Shown one piece after another: positions 1 to 10,510 of a DNA stretch of 64,000 bases. Source of the stretch: Zantedeschia hybrid cultivar. Lineage: Eukaryota > Streptophyta > Magnoliopsida > Alismatales > Araceae. Below the pieces are notes generated by a model. It saw only the letters and a program-made list of their open reading frames with translations. It did no database searches and was not told where the DNA came from. The stretch is from assembly GCA_030544215.1 (NCBI GenBank), contig JARZZO010000016.1, positions 32,944,001 to 33,008,000 of the forward strand. Reading direction: 5' to 3'. Positions within the stretch are counted from its first letter, which is position 1; each line of letters begins with the position of its first letter. The position numbers were made by a program, and so were the translations under genes.

Positions 1-3000
1 TTCTAAGTCCGTGTAAACCGTACCGGGAGTGGCTTCGGCCATGCAAACCGTATCGGGAGCGGCATGGTATTCTAAGTCCGTGTAAACCGTACCGGGAGTG
101 GCTTCGGCCATGCAAACCGTATCGGGAGCGGCATGGTATTCTTACAAGTCCGTGTAAACCGTACAGGGAGTGGCTTCGGCCATGCAAACCGTATCGGGAG
201 CGGCATGGTATTCTAAGTCCGTGTAAACCGTACCGGGAATGGCTTCGGCCATGCAAACCGTATCGGGAGCGGCATGGTATTCTAAGTCCGTGTAAACCGT
301 ACCGAGAGTGGCTTCGGCCATGCAAACCGTATCGGGAGCGGCATGGTATTCTAAGTCCGTGTAAACCGTACCGGGAGTGGCTTCGGCCATGCAAACCGTA
401 TCGGGAGCGGCATGGTATTCTAAGTCCGTGTAAACCGTACCGGGAGTGGCTTCGGCCATGCAAACCGTATCGGGAGCGGCATGATATTCTTAAAAGTCCG
501 TGTAAACCGTATCGGGAGTGGCTTCGGCCATGCAAACCGTATCAGGAGCGGCATGGTATTCTAAGTCCATGTAAACCGTACCGGGAGTGGCTTCGGCCAT
601 GCAAACAGTATCGGGAGCGGCATGGTATTCTAAGTCCGTGTAAACCGTACCGGGAGTGGCTTCGGCCATGCAAACCGTATCGGGAGCGGCATGGTTTTCT
701 CTAAGTCCGTGTAAACCGTACCGGGAGTGACTTCGGTCATGCAAACCGTATCGGGAGCGGCATGGTATTCTAAGTCCGTGTAAACCGTACCGGGAGTGGC
801 TTCGGCCATGCAAACCGTATCGGGAGCGGCATGGTATTCTAAGTCCGTGTAAACCGTACCGGGAGTGGCTTCGGCCATGCAAACCGTATCGGGAGCGGCA
901 TGGTATTCTTACAAGTCCGTGTAAACCGTACAGGGAGTGGCTTCGGCCATGCAAACCGTATCGGGAGCGGCATGGTATTCTAAGTCCGTGTAAACCGTAC
1001 CGGGAATGGCTTCGGCCATGCAAACCGTATCGGGAGCGGCATGGTATTCTAAGTCCGTGTAAACCGTACCGAGAGTGGCTTCGGCCATGCAAACCGTATC
1101 GGGAGCGGCATGGTATTCTAAGTCCGTGTAAACCGTACCGGGAGTGGCTTCGTCCATGCAAACCGTATCGGGAGCGGCATGGTATTCTAAGTCCGTGTAA
1201 ACCGTACCGGGAGTGGCTTCGGCCATGCAAACCGTATCGGGAGCGGCATGATATTCTTAAAAGTCCGTGTAAACCGTATCGGGAGTGGCTTCGGCCATGC
1301 AAACCGTATCAGGAGCGGCATGGTATTCTAAGTCCATGTAAACCGTACCGGGAGTGGCTTCGGCCATGCAAACTGTATCGGGAGCGGCATGGTATTCTAA
1401 GTCCGTGTAAACCGTACCGAGAGTGGCTTCGGCCATGCAAACCGTATCGGGAGCGGCATGGTATTCTTACAAGTCCGTGTAAACCGTACCGGGAGTGGCT
1501 TCGGCTATGCAAACCGTATCGGGAGCGGCATGGTATTCTTAAAGTCCGTGTAAACCGTACCGGGAATGGCTTCGGCCATGCAAACCGTATCGGGAGCGGC
1601 ATGGTATTCTAAGTCCGTGTAAACCGTACCGAGAGTGGCTTCGGCCATGCAAACCGTATCGGGAGCGGCATGGTATTCTAAGTCCGTGTAAACCGTACCG
1701 GGAGTGGCTTCGGCCATGCAAACCGTATCGGGAGCGGCATGGTATTCTAAGTCCGTGTAAACCGTACCGGGAGTGGCTTCGGCCATGCAAACCGTATCGG
1801 GAGCGGCATGATATTCTTAAAAGTCCGTGTAAACCGTATCGGGAGTGGCTTCGGCCATGCAAACCGTATCAGGAGCGGCATGGTATTCTAAGTCCATGTA
1901 AACCGTACCGGGAGTGGCTTCGGCCGTGCAAACTGTATCGGGAGCGGCATGGTATTCTAAGTCCGTGTAAACCGTACCGAGAGTGGCTTCGGCCATGCAA
2001 ACCGTATCGGGAGCGGCATGGTATTCTTAAAGTCCGTGTAAACCGTACCGGGAGTGGCTTCGGCTATGCAAACCGTATCGGGAGCGGCATGGTATTCTTA
2101 AAGTCCGTGTAAACCGTACCGGGAGTGGCTTCGGCCATGCAAACCGTATCGGGAGCGGCATGGTATTCTAAGTCCGTGTAAACCGTACCGAGAGTGGCTT
2201 CGGCCATGCAAACCGTATCGGGAGCGGCATGGTATTCTAAGTCCGTATAAACCGTACCGGGAGTGGCTTCGGCCATGCAAACCGTATCGGGAGCGGCATG
2301 GTATTCTAAGTCCGTGTAAACCGTACCGGGAGTGGCTTCGGCCATGCAAACCGTATCGGGAGCGGCATGATATTCTTAAAAGTCCGTGTAAACCGTACCG
2401 GGAGTGGCTTCGGCCATGCAAACCGTATCGGGAGCGGCATGGTATTCTAAGTCCGTATAAACCGTACCGGGAGTGGCTTCGGCCATGCAAACCGTATCGG
2501 GAGCGGCATGATATTCTTAAAAGTCCGTGTAAACCGTACCGGGAGTGGCTTCGGCCATGCAAACCGTATCGGGAGCGGCATGGTATTCTAAGTCCGTATA
2601 AACCGTACCGGGAGTGGCTTCGGCCATGCAAACCGTATCGGGAGCGGCATGGTATTCTAAGTCCGTGTAAACCGTACCGGGAGTGGCTTCGGCCATGCAA
2701 ACCGTATCGGGAGCGGCATGATATTCTTAAAAGTCCGTGTAAACCGTATCGGGAGTGGCTTCGGCCATGCAAACCGTATCAGGAGCGGCATGGTATTCTA
2801 AGTCCATGTAAACCGTACCGGGAGTGGCTTCGGCCATGCAAACAGTATCGGGAGCGGCATGGTATTCTAAGTCCGTGTAAACCGTACCGGGAGTGGCTTC
2901 GGCCATGCAAACCGTATCGGGAGCGGCATGGTATTCTAAGTCCGTGTAAACCGTACCGGGAGTGGCTTCGGCCATGCAAACCGTATCGGGAGCGGCATGG

Positions 3001-3767
3001 TATTCTAAGTCCGTGTAAACCGTACCGAGAGTGGCTTCGGCCATGCAAACCGTATCGGGAGCGGCATGGTATTCTAAGTCCGTATAAACCGTACCGGGAG
3101 TGGCTTCGGCCATGCAAACCGTATCGGGAGCGGCATGATATTCTTAAAAGTCCGTGTAAACCGTACCGGGAGTGGCTTCGGCCATGCAAACCGTATCGGG
3201 AGCGGCATGGTATTCTAAGTCCGTATAAACCGTACCGGGAGTGGCTTCGGCCATGCAAACCGTATCGGGAGCGGCATGGTATTCTAAGTCCGTGTAAACC
3301 GTACCGGGAGTGGCTTCGGCCATGCAAACCGTATCGGGAGCGGCATGATATTCTTAAAAGTCCGTGTAAACCGTATCGGGAGTGGCTTCGGCCATGCAAA
3401 CCGTATCAGGAGCGGCATGGTATTCTAAGTCCATGTAAACCGTACCGGGAGTGGCTTCGGCCATGCAAACAGTATCGGGAGCGGCATGGTATTCTAAGTC
3501 CGTGTAAACCGTACCGGGAGTGGCTTCGGCCATGCAAACCGTATCGGGAGCGGCATGGTATTCTAAGTCCGTGTAAACCGTACCGGGAGTGGCTTCGGCC
3601 ATGCAAACCGTATCGGGAGCGGCATGGTATTCTAAGTCCGTGTAAACCATACCGGGAGTAGCTTCGGCCATGCAAACCGTATCGGGAGCGGCATGGTATT
3701 CTAAGTCCGTGTAAACCATACCGGGAGTGGCTTCGGCCATGCAAACCGTGTCGGGAGCGGCATGGTT
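1..3767. repeat. 69-bp tandem (satellite-like) array
   Basis: About 54 monomers of 69 bp run from the window edge. Each monomer is two related halves of about 34 bp: GTAAACCGTACCGGGAGTGG and GCAAACCGTATCGGGAGCGG. Monomers are very similar. Variants carry 2-4 extra bases at the TTCTAAGTCC junction (TTCTTACAAG, TTCTTAAAAG). Because 69 is 23 codons and the monomer lacks stops in some frames, long spurious minus-strand frames cross it, such as repeats of MAEATPGTVYTD. It lies at the expected place for 3'-UTR tandem repeats of Tat/Ogre-type gypsy elements. The array continues off the left edge. Confidence 0.95.
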
Positions 3768-3915
3768 TTTCTAAGTCCGCGGGTACCTCGATCCGTAGAA
3801 TGGCTTCGGCCATATAATCCGGATCGGGAAGCGGCCAGGTATATCAGTCCGCGTAAGCAGAAGCGGGAGTGGCTTCGGCCACGCAAACCGCTTCAGGGGC
3901 GGCAGGATATCCCTA
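3768..3915. repeat. degenerate edge of the 69-bp array
   Basis: Roughly two diverged monomers are recognisable by GGCTTCGGCCA and the GTCCGCG/TCGGGA words, but carry many substitutions. Diverged monomers at an array border are typical where homogenisation by unequal exchange is weak. From 3916 to 4204 is non-repetitive spacer with no convincing gene. Confidence 0.8.
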
Positions 3916-4204
3916 CGGGTCATGAACCACGTTAGTAAAGGCCCCGGCCGTATATACTATCTGTGGCGATATTTTATCAACTTTCTATCCGAACCTACAT
4001 CGGGTCTCGGCCTTGCAAACTATAGCGTGCAACGACAGGATGTCGAATTTCTGAAAAGCCAGATTCGGTCGACCATGCACGAACATCAAGGTAAAACCAA
4101 AAATACTCCTTGTATATATACAGAAAAGGAAGTACAAAACCGGCCATCCACCCGGCCGCAGGCTTACATAAGAAGAAAAACAAAAACCGGAGCAAGCCCC
4201 CGTG

Positions 4205-6897
4205 TCAGTCCTCGGCAACCCCCTCCACTTCAACTGGGTTTCGGCCAGGAGAGGGAGAAGGGGAATCGACGATCTGCAAAGCGTCATGCGGGGCAGCTTC
4301 GACAGGGGCCTCCTCGGCTGGTACGGCCTCATCGCCTTCCGCCGGGACCGGGGCCCTCTCAGCAATGAGCTCCTTCCACCAAGATAGGAGCTCATTGGCT
4401 TCCTCACCCGTCGGCAAGGCAAGCCCGGTAAGGTGCACGCTCGGACAGGCCTTCTGGGTGACGGCCAGCCCGATGTCGAAGACCGAGGAGGCCGCCAGAA
4501 GCTGGGCTTGAATTATTTCTTCGACGTAGTCCGGGCCGGCCTTATAATCAGCCACTACCGAATCCATCGCCTCCTCCAGCTCCTGCTTCAGGGCCGACAT
4601 CTCCTCGGCATGGCGGCGATTTTCCTAAGCCTGCCGGGCGTCCTTGTCCTCGATCTGGGCCTTAAGGGCCCGGATCTCAGCCTGGGCCGCAGAAAGCTCC
4701 CGCTCGGCCTCTTCCTTCTCCCGCTCGGCCTTCGTCCTGGCCTCGGCAGAAGCACGGGCCTCTACTGCCCTCTCCTCCAGCTGCGCCCGCGTCCGGGCGT
4801 TCGTGGCCACAAGCCCGTCAATCATGGCCTCGATGTTAGGCCCCGCCGAAGGGCCCTCACCCGAACCCGCCGAGGCCGACGCCCTCTCGGCCTCCAGGAG
4901 CCTGTCTCGGAGCAGCTCCTGATGGTGAAGCAGGACACTACCCGTAACCGCGGCCTACGGACCGATAGCAGACAAGGATCAGCAAAAATTGAAGCTAAGG
5001 AAAGCTAGACTGAAGCACACTCAGGAGCTTCTTACCTGGACCGCCAATCGGGCGCTCATCGCCGCCAGATCGGTGACCGAGTAGTCCTTCAGCTCCACAA
5101 GGGCCGAAGGGAGAGTGAGGCTGCGGAGCAGACGAAGGCACGTCTGAAAGTCCTCTATGCTCTCATCTCTATAGATCCCCGGCTCAGGGACCCACAGCTC
5201 GCGCTCCTGCGCGCGAGGCGCCCGCGACCTGGCGCCCTCATGCTCTGCTCCAGCCATCGCGGCCGGAGGAGAGTCGCCCCTCGGCGCCTCGGGGGACGCC
5301 AGCCTTGCGGCCCTTCGGGCCCCGGCGGTTCTCCTGACCAATGGGGTAGGTTCTGCCTCTTCAGGCTCTTCCGCCCGAGGCCGCTTCGACGATCGGCCGC
5401 CCCTTCGGGCGGCAGATTTGGTCTTTCGCTCCCTCTCGAGAGCGGCGGCAGCAGCACGGCCCTCGGAGGAGGCCGCAATCATGGCGATCCCGGCTCGAAC
5501 GCTCGGGGCCACAACGCCGCGTCCCGACCCGCCTGCTGCCTGCGGGGGTCGTAGCTGGCCTTGGCCGCGCTGCTCGGCTATCCGTTTCAGGAGGGCCTCG
5601 ATCCCGGACATTGCTGCAAGCAAGAGAAGACGTGTCAGAAACGAATAACACAGAAGTTACAACTTACAACCGACTTACCCTCGGCCGAAGCTTCAGCAAC
5701 CTCGTCGGCCGGAAGAGCTTCGGCCGGAGGAGCGGCCTCGGCACTTCCTTCGCTACCCTGCGGAGTCTCCCCAGGAGGAAGGTAAGGGAAGGCCCGCTCC
5801 GGATCGAACTGAGGGTCCGGCCATACCCCGGCGTTCACAAACAGCTCCGCCTTGCTAAGGAGCCCCCAGATGTCGTACGGGGCCATAGCCTGGATGTGGC
5901 CCACAAGGGTGCTCTGGGTGGAGGTCAGGACGGGAGGATCCGAGAGGCCTGCGGCCAGCGGCGCCCATTCGGTAGGGAAGGGCCACACGCTCTTCTCGTT
6001 CTCCGGCAGGGAAATGAGGATAAACTTCCTCTTCCAGCCGTGGATGGACGAGGGCTTCCCGGAAAAGATGCTTCGCCCGATCCGAGGGACGAAGCAATAC
6101 CATTCGGATCTCCCCTGCCTCTGGATTTTGAAGAGGTAGCGGAAGATGTTGATAGAAGGAACAGCCCGTATACGGGCGAACACAGCTAAAAAGCCGTATA
6201 CGGTGCGCCAAGAATTGGGAAAAAGCTGAGACGGGGCCAGCCCGTAGAAGCAAAGGAGGTTAATGACGAAGGTGGGGAGAGGAAGACGAAAGCCCGCCTG
6301 GAAGCTATCCTCATAGATAGAAAAGGTACCCGGGCGGGGAGTGTTGGCTCTGGTGGTGGAGCCAGGCTGATAAGGCGTCATCCATGAAGAAAGCTGAAAG
6401 TACGAAGCAAGGTTGCTAACCTCTTCGTCCGAAAGGGCGCAGGCTGCTTCCGAAGCAGTCTCGGGACGCCGACGTCTCGAGGTGGAAGCCTGGCCCGGGG
6501 TTTGAACCTCCTCGGACCCCTCGGCCTCGGAGGCCTCGGCCCCGGAGACCTCGGGCTCTCCGGACATTGCAGAGGCGAGGGAGTCCAGAGTATAGGGAGA
6601 TGACACAGAAGATTTGGGGGAAAGGGACGGAGTATAATCCTCGTCCGAAGGAGTAATTTCGCTCGAAGAAGAGCTACGGACCATAAGGTCGGGAAGGCGA
6701 GAAAGGAGATCAAGGCTTACTCTCAAGAGGGGGAAAAGATCTCTCCTCGACCGAGCGCAGCTTCTCAAATCACCCAACTCCGCCAACAAAGCGCTTCGAG
6801 GGATGTAGATCTTCCTGCGATGGCCAGCAAGCTCGGACGACGCCTTCAGAGAAGCTAGCCTTTCGCCAGAGAGGAGGGAGAGCTCAGGTGATCGCAA
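4205..6897 (-). CDS. antisense ORF of element H, three exons, PF04195-like gag-like/'gypsy type transposon' protein
   Basis: Three minus-strand exons join in phase: 6897-5679, 5613-5036 and 4918-4205. The introns have clear borders: donor GTAAGT at 5678 with acceptor TGCAG ending at 5614, and donor GTAAGA at 5035 with acceptor ending at 4919. The spliced frame is about 836 codons. Exon 1 has a Ser/Glu-rich N-terminal part, then a globular part with FRLPLPTFVINLL and LAPSQLFPNSWR, resembling the plant 'putative gypsy type transposon' domain. Exon 2 is Arg/Ala/Pro-rich. Exon 3 is a strongly charged coiled coil (KAEREKEEAERELSAAQAEI) followed by an acidic tail. One in-frame TAG at 4627-4625 would end the protein near residue 696, just after most of the coiled coil. 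Function is unknown. Such antisense genes are known in Tat-type elements. An intact TATA box lies 50 nt upstream. Confidence 0.7.
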
Positions 6898-6948
6898 AGC
6901 AACGCAGGCGCAGAGGCAGGAAGAAGAACAGTGTTCTGCGAAGGGCTC

Positions 6949-6957
6949 CTATTTATA
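6949..6957 (-). promoter_or_regulatory. TATA box of the antisense gene
   Basis: TATAAATAG on the minus strand ends about 51 nt before the ATG at 6897. This spacing fits a transcription start near 6920 with a very short leader. It is the only good TATA in the interval on this strand. Confidence 0.65.
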
Positions 6958-7025
6958 GGCCCCGTTCGAAGCCCTTCCTGCCAAGGCCGACGGCCGAGAT
7001 CGTCCCCGTTGTCTCGCCGCTCCTC

Positions 7026-7293
7026 TCGGATGCCCGCCACGTGTACCGTCCTTCGGCAATGATGACGGGCAGGCTCCGGGACTTGAAGCAAAACGATCAA
7101 CGGCCGAAAGCGCTCCGACCCTTCGGCTGATCACTCGGATGCCCGCCATGTGTCCCGATCCGCGTGCCGGAGAAGGGAGCGGCGGCAATCCGAGTAGAAC
7201 CTCGGGCAGAGAGCCGAGGCGATCCGCGACCCGCGAGCGGTCAGGATCCTTTTGAGCCTTTTACTGAGCGGCCGGATGCGCGACGCGTGTCCC
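7026..7293. promoter_or_regulatory. three spaced copies of a G-box-like motif upstream of the antisense gene
   Basis: The word CGGATGCCCGCCACGTGT starts near 7028 and recurs with changes near 7137 (GATGCCCGCCATGTGTCCCG) and 7276 (GATGCGCGACGCGTGTCCCG). The first copy carries a perfect CACGTG at 7038-7043. They lie 80-340 bp upstream of the antisense TATA box, where plant promoter elements for bZIP/bHLH factors are expected. The regulatory role is inferred. The remaining spacer, 6958-7550, shows no other gene. Confidence 0.4.
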
Positions 7294-7550
7294 GTGCTTC
7301 TTCGCGAAGCGACGCCCGTCCCGTCCATTTAATGAAGTCTGACGCGAGTCAGAGGGCTCGGCCCTTCGCTCTCAGAGGCAAAGGCCTTCGTCACCATCCT
7401 GAATGAAGACGAAGCAGCTACTTAACCCTCGGCCGACCGAGGGCACCCTCTTTCAATAAGAGGAACAGAGCTTCGGGTAAAGCACCTGTTACGCTATTCC
7501 CCAACCAGCTTCGGGCTATACTCTCGTCATCTCAGAACTGAGGAAGACAA

Positions 7551-7563
7551 GAGTGGGGGGCTA
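7551..7563 (+). other. polypurine tract of element H
   Basis: GAGTGGGGGG followed by CTA lies directly before TGTGATGAGG. This is the expected plus-strand priming site immediately upstream of a 3' LTR and fixes the element orientation as plus. Confidence 0.6.
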
Positions 7564-7587
7564 TGTGATGAGGCAGAATCCGATTCG

Positions 7588-7838
7588 GCCCATTAAAATA
7601 AGCCCAAACCCAGTTCAGCCCAGTAGCAGCAGTACAAGGCCCTCAGGGAGCCTTCGGCCCATCTTCGGCCTAACAGCCCTCGGCCCGTAAATGGCACCGT
7701 TGCTCCCGGCCCAACAGGCTTCGGCCCGTCAGCGGCCCATCAGCCTACGGCCCGGTAGCAGCCCGGCAACCCCAGGCCCAGCAGGCTTCGGCCCATCAGC
7801 GGCCCAACCCCCTTCGGCCTGATAGCCGAGTCCGGCCC
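7588..7838 (+). promoter_or_regulatory. cluster of GGCCCA motifs in LTR H (U3)
   Basis: About eight GGCCCA words (near 7588, 7657, 7709, 7734, 7775, 7790, 7801 and 7833), interspersed with CTTCGGCC, precede the TATA box by 100-350 bp. GGCCCA is the site II element bound by TCP factors in many plant promoters. A promoter-enhancer role here is inference. Confidence 0.4.
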
Positions 7839-7933
7839 ACTCCGGTGGAGGACTAGACACCATGGCGGTTTACCTGTAAGCCCGGACATAGTCCTATATC
7901 GGCTGTCACCGTTAACCATCCTCTATCCTCTGC

Positions 7934-7941
7934 TATAAATA
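7934..7941 (+). promoter_or_regulatory. TATA box of LTR H
   Basis: TATAAATA in the context CTGCTATAAATACACC lies mid-LTR, at the expected U3/R boundary. It is the plus-strand promoter of the element. Confidence 0.6.
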
Positions 7942-8442
7942 CACCGCTATTTATTGCCAAAGGTATGCAATTTCTATGCCTCCGAGACCCTCAAGGACTA
8001 TAGTCCAAAAAGCATTAAAGCTACTCTTTGCTTTCTTAATCGAATCTTCTTCAGAAGCTAACTTGACCGTCGGAGGGGATTCCTAAGGGCCGAAGCCCGG
8101 GACTTCTGCTGACCGGTTTCTTCTTCTTTCTCTCTGCAGGGGTTCGGTTCGAATCATCGCCGACCTCCCCGAGTCGGTATCGGCCGCCGACATCGGACTC
8201 CTCTCACCGGTCTCGACGCCGTGCGCCGGCTGCATCCCCGACCGAAGGAGCCTCGGCCCCGCCTTCCGAAGACAAGCCAGCATCTGACCGAGCCACCTTC
8301 GGCCTCGGACCTACGGCTTCGTCTCTGCCTCCGTCGCCTTCCGGATTCCCGTCGGGCCTCCTGCACCGATCCGACCCAGCTCCGGATCCATAACTTCGGA
8401 TTCCAGCCTCGGAATCCAGTCGTGATAGCTTCGGCTACATCA

Positions 8443-8832
8443 GGTAGGATGTAAAATGCAGTGCAGGAGCAGATTTTCCGGAAAATCGGATTTGGCCCAA
8501 CCATTTAGTAACCTGTAAAATATTAAAAAAAAAATCATTTGGTAACCTGTAAAATCTATTTGGTCCAGTCCAAAGCAACAAAAGATCATTTTGTAACTTA
8601 TAAAATCCAAGACAGCTGGAAAATCATTTTGTTGACCATCTTAAAATCCATCTCGGCATCAGGCTGAATTGAGCGGATGCCGTTTTCCGGAAAAAGCATC
8701 TTCCACCTCTCGCCTCCCATCCTCATTCTTCTTAGGTCGGGTATAATTTCACCCACAAATTTAAACCACAGTTACTTCCCATCGTGATTTGATGATTCGG
8801 CTGTGTAAGAATGTAAGAATGTGATTTGTTTT
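8443..8832. other. non-coding, short internal repeats
   Basis: This stretch is AT-rich with no gene. A word like TTTAGTAACCTGTAAAAT recurs near 8503, 8540 and 8590, and palindromic TTTTCCGGAAAA-like words lie near 8472 and 8683. Related words (GCATGCCATTTTCC, TTGACCACC) reappear near 10600-10650. This could be the worn remains of a non-autonomous DNA transposon, but no terminal repeats could be fixed. Confidence 0.4.
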
Positions 8833-9233
8833 AGGGGTTTTTGTATATATACCTCTCAAAAATACCGTAATTGCATGTGTATCCCCGATTCTCACATATT
8901 ATCATCAATATCCCTGCAATCTTCAAAATATTACGTTTATGTCCCTCTTGTCAAACTTAGGTTAATTTCAACAAAATATGTCAAAAACATTGTATAAATC
9001 ATGACATTGTTGGAGGTATCGGGATACGAAATGCAAAATTTTAATATATTGAGGGGTATATATGCAAAATATTTGTAAATTTAAGGGTATTTATACCAAA
9101 TTATTAGATTGAGGGATATAAAATGCAATCTTTTGAAGATTGCAGAGATATTGATGATAATATGTGAGAACTGAGAGTATACATGCAAATATATTACTTT
9201 TGAGGGATATATATGTAAAAAATCTTTTTTTTA
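8833..9233. mobile_element. foldback MITE with terminal inverted repeats of about 110 bp
   Basis: The left arm contains TCTCACATATTATCATCAAT and GCAATCTTCAAAA. The right arm near 9123-9175 contains their reverse complements (ATTGATGATAATATGTGAGA, TTTTGAAGATTGC). The similarity extends outward to TTTGTATATATACC on the left and GGATATATATGTAAAAAATC on the right. The element is about 400 bp, AT-rich and without an ORF. A TSD is not certain; T-rich flanks (TTTGTTTTA / TTTTTTTTA) are only suggestive, so the superfamily is undetermined. Confidence 0.75.
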
Positions 9234-9764
9234 TACACTGTCCGGTCAAATATAGATTGAAGTATTCTCCGGATTCGACAAATTAAAAAAAGTTGGGTAA
9301 AACTTGCTGTACCATTAGACATTATTTAAAAATAATTTAAAAAATATTTTTTTTATTTTGGTTGCACTGTCAGACAGCATAATAACGTCCTATGGGCAGC
9401 AAGTTTTACTCAAAAAAGTTATACCTTTTACGCTGCATGAAGTGCCATTCAATTTTTTATTATTATTATTTTTTTTCGGTAAGTCTCATTGTGTCCGACA
9501 TGTTCATACAATCCGATTTCTGATCAAATGATCTAAAAAATCTTAAAAATAAAAAATAAAATTTAATGAATACTAATTTTTTTATTTTTAAAATTTTTTA
9601 AGTTGTCCTGTCAAAAATTGTGTTTTATGGCCACGTCGGACATGATAGAACCCATCATAAAAAAAACTTTAAAAAAGAAAAAAATTGAAAGTAGATCAGA
9701 CAACTGACCCAAAAAAATCTTAATTAATTTTATTTGAATTTTGACTATATGAAGGTATAATTAT

Positions 9765-10070
9765 TTAGACTGTCCCATCAAATGTCGAATTGGAGTGTTC
9801 TGTTCGAAATTTTATAGAAAGAAAAAAAATCCTTTGACTATGCCATTCGAATTTTAATTGTGTGGGGACATTGACCTTTTATGTTGGAACCGTCTGATCA
9901 GATGCCGAGTTGGGATTTTTTCAACTCAAAAAATAAAAAATTACACTTTTGATGCTACCATTCAAATTTAATTGTGTGTCAAGGGATAATCTTTTTTATT
10001 TGAATCGTCAAATTGGAGTATTCTGCCAGCTCAGAGAATTAAAGAGAAAACCTTTAACTCTGCCATATCT
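9765..10070. repeat. degenerate tandem repeat of about 115-120 bp, three units
   Basis: Units share the order [GTC..TCAAATGTCGAATTGGAGT..TTCTG] then A-rich, then CTTTGACTATGCCATTCGAA. They start near 9768, 9886 and 10000. Similar words near 9237 suggest older copies upstream. Divergence is high. Confidence 0.5.
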
Positions 10071-10082
10071 ATCTTAGTAATA

Positions 10083-10510
10083 TGGTAATGTGAAAATTCT
10101 TTTGTAAGCAAACAAATATACAAGATCATCTCCAGAAAAAAAAAATTTATCGGAAAATAAAGAAATGAAAATAGTTTTAAAAAATATTTTCAAAAATACC
10201 CAACAATTGATTATGTGTTCATTTTCCTTGTAAATTGATTGCCTTAGAACATATTTTATATTCGAATTTGTTTTATGTAGAACCAAACTTATTAGTGGTA
10301 AGCAATCGTAGTCTACGATAATAAGGCAAAAATTCGTTTATATGTAAATATGTGTGTGGAATCATTTTCAAGAAAATGTTTACAAAAAAATAAATAAATG
10401 AAAAGATTTTTAGAAAAATATACAAACAATTAATTATGTTTTCATTTTCTTGTAAATTGATTTCTTTAGAAAATATTTTCAATTGAAATACGCTTTAGAT
10501 GTTAAACGGG
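10083..10510. repeat. diverged direct duplication of about 220 bp
   Basis: Two segments (about 10083-10290 and 10317-10510) share, in order, a TATACAAGATCAT / TGTGGAATCAT type start, AAAATATTTTCAAAAATA / GAAAAATATACAAACAATT, and TTCATTTTCCTTGTAAATTGAT / TTCATTTTCTTGTAAATTGAT. They are non-coding and substantially diverged. Confidence 0.55.

Larger units (their letters stand above)
1..8442 (+). mobile_element. 3' part of a Ty3/gypsy element (element H, Tat-like)
   Basis: The region reads on the plus strand as a tandem array, an antisense gene, a polypurine tract and a 3' LTR. Gag-pol and the 5' LTR would lie beyond the left edge, so they are not seen. The Tat lineage is inferred from known family traits: tandem repeats between pol and the 3' LTR, and an extra antisense ORF with the 'putative gypsy type transposon' domain. 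The whole stretch is GC-rich and full of the word CTTCGGCC, from array to LTR, which supports a single origin. No TSD can be tested because the left end is missing. Confidence 0.65.
7564..8442 (+). mobile_element. 3' LTR of element H
   Basis: An 879-bp segment starts TGTGATGAGG and ends GGCTACATCA, giving TG...CA borders. It has a TATA box in the middle and a U5 word AACTTGACCGTCGGAGGGG near 8060. LTR I (16890-17107) shares the same word in the form AACTTGACCATCGGAGAGGG. No primer binding site follows the right end, consistent with a 3' rather than 5' LTR. The exact left base is inferred from the polypurine tract. Confidence 0.65.

Noticed and set aside
1..3767. CRISPR array
   Set aside because: There are no unique spacers. 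The repeat is a head-to-tail tandem of almost identical units in plant DNA.
142..3886. Many long minus-strand frames with repeated MAEATPGTVYTD or HGRSHSRYGLHG peptides
   Set aside because: They follow from a 69-bp (23-codon) stop-free tandem monomer read in several frames, with no promoter, start context or domain. Treated as a DNA repeat.
8443..8460. TSD of LTR H (GGTAG after the LTR)
   Set aside because: The matching left flank of the element lies outside the window, so it cannot be tested.
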